From Pseudomonadota bacterium (lineage in GTDB: Bacteria > Pseudomonadota > Alphaproteobacteria > Rhizobiales > Aestuariivirgaceae), in contig CAUJIO010000046.1 in the NCBI GenBank assembly GCA_963205315.1, positions 1-47,597 of the forward strand: 47,597 nucleotides of DNA, given 5' to 3'. The notes under the pieces are model-generated. The model was given only the letters and a program-made list of their open reading frames with translations, was not told where the DNA came from and did not search any database. Position numbers and translations under genes: made by a program. This document shows, in pieces, positions 42,884 through 47,597 of this stretch. Every line of letters starts with the position of its first letter. Positions within the stretch are counted from its first letter, which is position 1.

Positions 42884-43999
42884 ATGAGAATTCTATCCCT
42901 CGATACGGCGATGGCCGCCTGCTCAGCCGCTGTCGTCGATACCGGCAGCGATGCGATTTTGGCGTCCGCCTTCGTACCCATGGAGCGCGGCCATGCCGAA
43001 GCCATTGCGCCGATGGTCGAGGAGGTCATGACAAAGGCCGGGCTGGCCTACTCCTCCATAGACCGGATCGCCGTGACCACCGGCCCCGGCACATTCACCG
43101 GCGTTCGCATTGGTCTCGCCATGGCACGCGGCCTTGGACTTGCGCTCAACATTCCCGTCATTGGCATCGATACCTTGACCGCGATTGCCGCCAATGAGGG
43201 AAGCGGGTCAGACCTGCTGGTGGTTGCGGATGCACGCAACGGCGAGGTCTATGCGGCTCGTTTCGATGGCAAGAGAAACCTGCTTAAGAAGCCCTGCGTT
43301 GCACGGACAAACGAAGTGCTGGACGACAGTCTGCCGTCCGCGCTGCTGCTTGGCACCGCCGCTCAGGCCGTGCTGACCGCAAGCGGGCGGCAGGGAATCC
43401 ACGTCTCCTCAGCCTGCAATCTGCCGGTGGCCGCGCATTTCGCTTATCTGGCCGCTGCGGCCCCAATACCTGATGCCATGCCGTCGCCGCTTTATCTGCG
43501 CGCGCCGGATGCCAAGCCGCAATCCGTTCCGCTGCGCCGCGCCGTCAATCTGACCTTCCGGTCTGCCGATGTATCGGCCGCGCCGCTCTTGGCTTCCATG
43601 CATGCCGAGGCCTTCGACACCGCATGGTCCCCGGCGGAGTTCAAATCGCTTCTCGCCATGCCGAATGCCGAAGCGGTGATAGCTCTCGAACAAGATGAAC
43701 CCGCGGGCTTCGTGCTGACGCGGCGCGCCGCCGACGAAGCCGAGATCATCACGGTGTGTACGAGGCCCTTCGCTCAGCGGCGCGGCGTGGCGAAGGCCTT
43801 GCTCGATCATCAGTTCACGGAGCTTTCGCATCACGGCGTCGCCCATGTCTTCATCGAAGTGGCGACTTCCAACACCTCGGCCCGCGCACTCTATGACCGG
43901 CTGGGGTTCACGGAAGCGGGCAAGCGGACCAACTATTACACGTGTGCGGACGGTAAAACCGAAGATGCCATCGTCATGCGGCGGGATCTCAAGCCGTGA
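42884..43999 (+). CDS. Fused TsaB (t6A synthesis) and RimI (ribosomal protein N-acetyltransferase)
   Basis: One 371-residue frame joins two normally separate proteins. Residues 1 to about 210 are TsaB (MRILSLDTAMAACSAAVVDT, TTGPGTFTGVRIGLA at 65-79, VVADARNGEVYAARF), the dimerisation partner of TsaD in N6-threonylcarbamoyladenosine formation at tRNA A37. Residues about 225 to 371 are RimI (GNAT): FRSADVSAAPLLASMHAEAF, acetyl-CoA motif QRRGVA (298-303) and VATSNTSARALYDRLGFTEAG. There is no stop or frameshift in between. In most relatives they are adjacent genes. ATG 42884 is the TsaB start; the frame to 42800 is a shadow of nfu. Confidence 0.9.
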   Translation: MRILSLDTAMAACSAAVVDTGSDAILASAFVPMERGHAEAIAPMVEEVMTKAGLAYSSIDRIAVTTGPGTFTGVRIGLAMARGLGLALNIPVIGIDTLTAIAANEGSGSDLLVVADARNGEVYAARFDGKRNLLKKPCVARTNEVLDDSLPSALLLGTAAQAVLTASGRQGIHVSSACNLPVAAHFAYLAAAAPIPDAMPSPLYLRAPDAKPQSVPLRRAVNLTFRSADVSAAPLLASMHAEAFDTAWSPAEFKSLLAMPNAEAVIALEQDEPAGFVLTRRAADEAEIITVCTRPFAQRRGVAKALLDHQFTELSHHGVAHVFIEVATSNTSARALYDRLGFTEAGKRTNYYTCADGKTEDAIVMRRDLKP

Positions 44000-44772
44000 A
44001 CCGCTGGCGACCCGCCGCCATCCTCGCCGTCTTTGCGGCGCTCACCGTGCCGCTGATGCCGTTGCAGCAGCTCTTCGTCTGGACCTGGCCCGGCATGGCG
44101 CGGATTTTCCCGATGTATTATCACCGGCTGGTCTGCCGCATTCTGGGCGTCAGGCTGAAGATCGTCGGCGAGGCCCCGCGCCTTGGGCCCACGCTGATCG
44201 CCAGCAACCATGTCGGCTGGCTCGACATCGTCATCCTCAGTGCAGTGGCCCCGCTCTCCTTCATCGCCAAGCGCGAGGTCAATGGCTGGCCGTTCTTCGG
44301 CAGCCTGGCGCGATTGCAGCGCACGGTGTTCGTCGATCGCGACCGCCGCCACGCCACCGGCAATTCGCGTGACGAGATGCAAGAGCGGCTGAAGGCCGGC
44401 GACATCCTTGTGCTGTTTCCCGAGGGTACCTCGCATGATGGTCACGAGGTGCTGCCGTTCAAGAGCTCCTTCTTCGGCGCCGCTGAATACGAAGGCGTTG
44501 TGGTGCAGCCCATCTCGATTGCCTATTCCGGCCACCGCAATCTGCCGATGCCGCGCCGCTTGCTGCCGCTCTATGCCTGGTATGGCGACATGGATCTGGC
44601 GCCGCACTTGTGGGAGGCGCTCAAAACCGGGCCGATCGAGGTCACCGTCGTCTGCCACCCGCCATTGTCGCTCAACGGCGAAATGAACCGCAAGGCGCTG
44701 GCGCGGCATGCCGAGGAGCAGGTTCGGCGCGGCGTCGCCCTGGCGCTTCACGATCCGGCCAAATTGGGCTAG
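43996..44772 (+). CDS. plsC: 1-acyl-sn-glycerol-3-phosphate acyltransferase (PlsC-type)
   Basis: A 258-residue membrane-associated acyltransferase. GTG start at 43996 overlaps the rimI stop (GTGA). N-terminal TM segment at about 5-25, catalytic NHVGWLD (NHx4D, the H and D of LPLATs), then KREVNGWPFFGSLARLQRTVF (block II-like) and FPEGTSHDG (block III). It acylates lysophosphatidic acid or related lysolipids. In rhizobia a PlsC gene often lies in this region, before miaB. C-terminal half is basic and soluble. Confidence 0.88.
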   Translation: MNRWRPAAILAVFAALTVPLMPLQQLFVWTWPGMARIFPMYYHRLVCRILGVRLKIVGEAPRLGPTLIASNHVGWLDIVILSAVAPLSFIAKREVNGWPFFGSLARLQRTVFVDRDRRHATGNSRDEMQERLKAGDILVLFPEGTSHDGHEVLPFKSSFFGAAEYEGVVVQPISIAYSGHRNLPMPRRLLPLYAWYGDMDLAPHLWEALKTGPIEVTVVCHPPLSLNGEMNRKALARHAEEQVRRGVALALHDPAKLG

Positions 44773-44781
44773 AGGTCTCGC

Positions 44782-46134
44782 ATGCAAAACCCGGACAAGA
44801 AGGTCTTCGTCAAGACCTATGGCTGCCAGATGAATGTCTACGACAGCGAGCGCATGCGCGATGTGCTGACGCCGCTGGGCTATGCCGAAACGACGAGTCC
44901 GGAGGATGCCGACCTGGTTATCCTCAACACCTGCCACATACGCGAGAAGGCGGCCGAGAAGGTCTATTCCGAGCTCGGCAAGCTGAGAGTGATGAAGCGC
45001 GGCCGCGCCGCGGACGGCAAGGAGATGCTGATTGCGGTGGCAGGCTGTGTCGCCCAGGCCGAGGGCGAGGAGATCGTGCGGCGTGCGCCGGCTGTCGACC
45101 TGGTGTTCGGGCCACAGACCTATCACCGCCTGCCGCAGCTTCTTGCCCGCTCGAAATCAGGCGAACGGCGCGTCGTCGAAACCGAATTCCCGGCGGAAGA
45201 CAAGTTCGAGGGGCTCGAGGCCCGCAGCGTGCCGTCGCGCGGTGTCGCCGCCTTCCTCACCGTGCAGGAGGGCTGCGACAAGTTCTGCACCTTCTGTGTC
45301 GTGCCCTATACCCGCGGCGCCGAGTTCTCGCGGCCCGTGGCGCAAATCATGACCGAGGCAAGGAAGCTTGCGGCGCAGGGGGTACGCGAGCTGACGTTGC
45401 TCGGGCAGAATGTAAACGCCTTCCATGGTGCCGGCGCCGATGGCGAGACCATTTCGCTTGCCGGTCTTGTCGCCGAACTGTCACGTGTCGAAGGTATCGA
45501 ACGTCTCCGCTACATGACGAGTCATCCGCGCGATATGAGTGACGACCTGATCGCTGCCCATGCCGAGAATGCCAAGCTGATGCCGTATCTGCATCTGCCG
45601 GTACAGTCGGGCAGTGACGCGATCCTCAAGGCGATGAACCGCGGCCATACGGCAGAAGACTATCTACGCCTTGTCGCAAGAATCCGCGCCGCGCGCCCCG
45701 ACATAGCGCTGTCGGGCGATTTCATCGTCGGCTTCCCGGGCGAGACGGACGCCGATTTCCGTGCCACGCTGGATCTGGTGCGCGAGGTCAAATATGCCGG
45801 CGCCTACAGTTTCAAGTATTCGCCGCGCCCGGGTACGCCCGCCGCCGAACACGACGCGCAGGTCAGCGAGGCCGAGAAATCCGCCCGCCTGACTGAACTG
45901 CAATCCCTGATCCACGCGCAGCAAACGGCCTTCAACGCCGCCCAGGTGGGCCGCCGCCTGCCCGTCCTCGTCGAGAAGCCGGGCCGCGAATCCGGCCAAA
46001 TGGTGGGGCGCTCGCCCTATCTGCAGGCGGTCCATATCCAGGCCGACCCGGGACTTATCGGACAGATCGTGGATACCCACATAACAGGTGTTGGAACCAA
46101 CAGTCTTTCAGGCCATTATGCCCATGCGGCTTAA
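44782..46134 (+). CDS. miaB: tRNA-2-methylthio-N6-dimethylallyladenosine synthase MiaB
   Basis: A 450-residue radical SAM methylthiotransferase. The N-terminal UPF0004 domain has three cysteines for the auxiliary cluster (C15 in [31 protein letters not shown]). The radical SAM motif is C165-x3-C169-x2-C172 ([10 protein letters not shown]). A TRAM domain closes the protein (about 380-450, [20 protein letters not shown]). It modifies A37 of tRNAs reading UNN codons. It starts 9 bp after plsC. Length is typical (440-470). Confidence 0.95.
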   Translation: MQNPDKKVFVKTYGCQMNVYDSERMRDVLTPLGYAETTSPEDADLVILNTCHIREKAAEKVYSELGKLRVMKRGRAADGKEMLIAVAGCVAQAEGEEIVRRAPAVDLVFGPQTYHRLPQLLARSKSGERRVVETEFPAEDKFEGLEARSVPSRGVAAFLTVQEGCDKFCTFCVVPYTRGAEFSRPVAQIMTEARKLAAQGVRELTLLGQNVNAFHGAGADGETISLAGLVAELSRVEGIERLRYMTSHPRDMSDDLIAAHAENAKLMPYLHLPVQSGSDAILKAMNRGHTAEDYLRLVARIRAARPDIALSGDFIVGFPGETDADFRATLDLVREVKYAGAYSFKYSPRPGTPAAEHDAQVSEAEKSARLTELQSLIHAQQTAFNAAQVGRRLPVLVEKPGRESGQMVGRSPYLQAVHIQADPGLIGQIVDTHITGVGTNSLSGHYAHAA

Positions 46135-46152
46135 CGACGGAGAATCGATCCT

Positions 46153-47160
46153 TTGAATCCGCCCATCACTGCGGCCCAGCTCGGCAGCCCCAAATCCGGC
46201 TCCCGGCAAGATGATTCAAACATCCTCACCCTGTCTTTCGACGATAACCGATTGTTATCATTGCTCTGTGGCGAACATGACGAGAATCTCGCCATCATCG
46301 AGCACCGGCTCAATGTCGATATTACACCACGCGGAAACCGGCTGGCGGTGCGCGGGACTGATTCGGGCCGTGATTCGGCCAGGGACGTGCTGATGTCGCT
46401 TTACAACCGGGCGCGGCGCGGACTGGACGTCACCAAGGGCGAAGTCGAGGGCGCCATCCGCATGCGCGAGGCCGCTGATACAAACATCCCGAGCGGCGCC
46501 ATCCGCACCCGCCGCAAGCTGGTGATGGCGCGCACGCCGACGCAAGGCACCTATATCGAGGCCATTCGCAAACACGAACTGGTGTTCGGTGTCGGCCCGG
46601 CGGGTACAGGCAAGACGTACCTGGCGGTTGCCTGTGCCGCCGAGGCGCTGATGAATGGCGAGGTCGATCGCATCGTGCTGTCGCGTCCGGCGGTCGAAGC
46701 CGGTGAGCGCCTGGGCTTTCTCCCGGGTGACATGAAGGAGAAGGTCGATCCCTATCTCCGCCCGCTCTATGATGCGCTGTATGACGTGATGCCGGCGAGC
46801 CTCGTCACCAAGGGGATCGCCGAGAACCAGATCGAGATTGCGCCGCTGGCCTTCATGCGCGGCCGCACGCTGGCCGGTGCTTTCGTTATCCTTGACGAAG
46901 CGCAGAATACCACGCCGCAGCAAATGAAGATGTTCCTCACGCGCCTGGGCGAGGGCAGCCGCATGGTGGTGACGGGCGATCCGACGCAGATCGATCTTCC
47001 GAGCGGCATCAGCTCGGGCTTGTCGGAGGCTGTCACCGTGCTCAAGGGCGTCAGCGGCATCGAGACGGTCATGTTCAAGAACGCCGACATCGTGCGCCAT
47101 CCGCTGGTCGGCAGGATCGTGGCGGCCTACGACAAAAAGGCGCCCAAGCCGGCGAAATGA
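46153..47160 (+). CDS. PhoH-family ATPase (PhoH/PhoL)
   Basis: A 335-residue PhoH-like protein with a TTG start at 46153 (CGGAGAA upstream; the next ATG is far inside). N-terminal KH-like part precedes the ATPase: Walker A GVGPAGTGKTYLA, RIVLSRPAVEAGERLGFLPG, Walker B AFVILDEAQNTTP and SRMVVTGDPTQIDLP are canonical. PhoH/PhoL is linked to ribosome-associated RNA roles with YbeY. Its last 4 bp overlap ybeY, which supports a joint function. Confidence 0.92.
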   Translation: MNPPITAAQLGSPKSGSRQDDSNILTLSFDDNRLLSLLCGEHDENLAIIEHRLNVDITPRGNRLAVRGTDSGRDSARDVLMSLYNRARRGLDVTKGEVEGAIRMREAADTNIPSGAIRTRRKLVMARTPTQGTYIEAIRKHELVFGVGPAGTGKTYLAVACAAEALMNGEVDRIVLSRPAVEAGERLGFLPGDMKEKVDPYLRPLYDALYDVMPASLVTKGIAENQIEIAPLAFMRGRTLAGAFVILDEAQNTTPQQMKMFLTRLGEGSRMVVTGDPTQIDLPSGISSGLSEAVTVLKGVSGIETVMFKNADIVRHPLVGRIVAAYDKKAPKPAK

Positions 47161-47597
47161 CCATCTCCATCGAAGTCGAGGACGAGGCCTGGACGCAGAT
47201 GCTGCCGGGACTGGAAGCGCTCACGGATACTGCCGTGAAGGCCGCGCTGGCCGCCTGTGGCGTGTCCGAGCATCAAACCGAGGTGTTTGTTCTGTTCACG
47301 GATGATTCCGCTATCGCAGAGCTGAACGGGGAATGGCGGGCCAAGCCGAAGCCGACCAATGTGCTCTCCTTCCCGGCGCCCGGCGGCATGCCGCTGCCCG
47401 ACGGCGCGCCGAGGCCGCTGGGAGACATCGTGCTGGCGTCCGGGGTCATTGCGGCAGAAGCCCTGGATGCGGGCAAGACGTTGCAGGACCATTGCACTCA
47501 CCTTATTGTACATGGCTGCTTGCATCTGCTGGGCTACGACCACGAAGATGAAGCCGAGGCTGCCGAAATGGAACAGCTCGAGATCGACATCCTGAAA
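47157..47597 (+). CDS. ybeY: rRNA endonuclease/maturation factor YbeY (partial, continues past window)
   Basis: 147 codons are visible to the window edge with no stop. NVLSFPAPGG and LGDIVLASGVIAAEA are family segments; the zinc site HGCLHLLGYDHEDE (HGxxHLxGYDH) is complete near the end. YbeY acts in 16S rRNA 3' maturation and ribosome quality control. ATG 47157 overlaps the phoH stop by 4 bp. About 10-30 residues are likely missing at the C-terminus. Confidence 0.95.
   Translation, partial: MTISIEVEDEAWTQMLPGLEALTDTAVKAALAACGVSEHQTEVFVLFTDDSAIAELNGEWRAKPKPTNVLSFPAPGGMPLPDGAPRPLGDIVLASGVIAAEALDAGKTLQDHCTHLIVHGCLHLLGYDHEDEAEAAEMEQLEIDILK

Overview
The window looks like chromosome of a GC-rich alphaproteobacterium, most likely in the order Hyphomicrobiales (Rhizobiales). 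The evidence is gene content and order: a trpS / nfu / tsaB-rimI / plsC / miaB / phoH / ybeY block, mutM next to an enoyl-CoA hydratase, a RegB/RegA-SenC redox cluster, mmcB, intracellular phaZ, and an frcBCAK-type fructose ABC transporter with a ROK regulator. There is no complete RNA gene, no CRISPR array and no phage structural gene.

Layout. (1) 1-4874 is the right end of a decayed integrative element: an IS3-family remnant with a tandemly doubled IS end, a C-terminal fragment of a type III restriction (Res) subunit, a two-gene unit of unknown function with a DUF6788-like cysteine motif, a TubC-like docking-domain protein, a DUF3631 fragment and a tyrosine integrase. The element ends at a 3' fragment of tRNA-Arg(CCG), which I read as attR. 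The integrase appears to carry Phe where the catalytic Tyr should be, so the element is probably locked in place. (2) 4908-6183: a cupin protein and a double-PilZ protein. (3) 6351-12117: a tightly coupled minus-strand operon (aspartase, Gfo/Idh/MocA oxidoreductase, TIM-barrel isomerase, alpha/beta hydrolase, Rpe-like epimerase, ROK kinase) facing a TakP-type TRAP transporter (12288-15471) whose binding protein and permeases are convergent. This combination looks like an uncharacterised carbohydrate or sugar-acid pathway. (4) 15558-21611: mmcB, an Fe(II)/2OG oxygenase-like gene, regA, regB, divergent senC/sco, phaZ and a YgjP-type metallopeptidase. (5) 21613-27213: PBP1A, then a UxaA-family dehydratase divergent from a GntR regulator and an aldo/keto reductase. 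(6) 27228-31258: a methyltransferase and acoABC-type E1alpha/E1beta/E2 genes of a 2-oxoacid/acetoin dehydrogenase, without E3. (7) 31405-36890: frcK-A-C-B facing frcR-fucU, with a readable shared operator/promoter region. (8) 36950-47597: housekeeping genes (enoyl-CoA hydratase, mutM, trpS), an inserted arsR-AHSA1-AHSA1-VOC cassette, then nfu, a fused tsaB-rimI, plsC, miaB, phoH and a partial ybeY.

The genes suggest a heterotroph that takes up fructose-type sugars and 2-oxoacids, stores and mobilises polyhydroxybutyrate, and regulates respiration by redox state. The most notable points are the apparently dead integrase, the six-gene operon beside the TRAP system, a candidate Irr-type iron box on the nfu promoter, the FrcR operator, a possible SD-masking hairpin before acoA, and the tsaB-rimI fusion. 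All family assignments are from reading motifs by eye; no database search was run.
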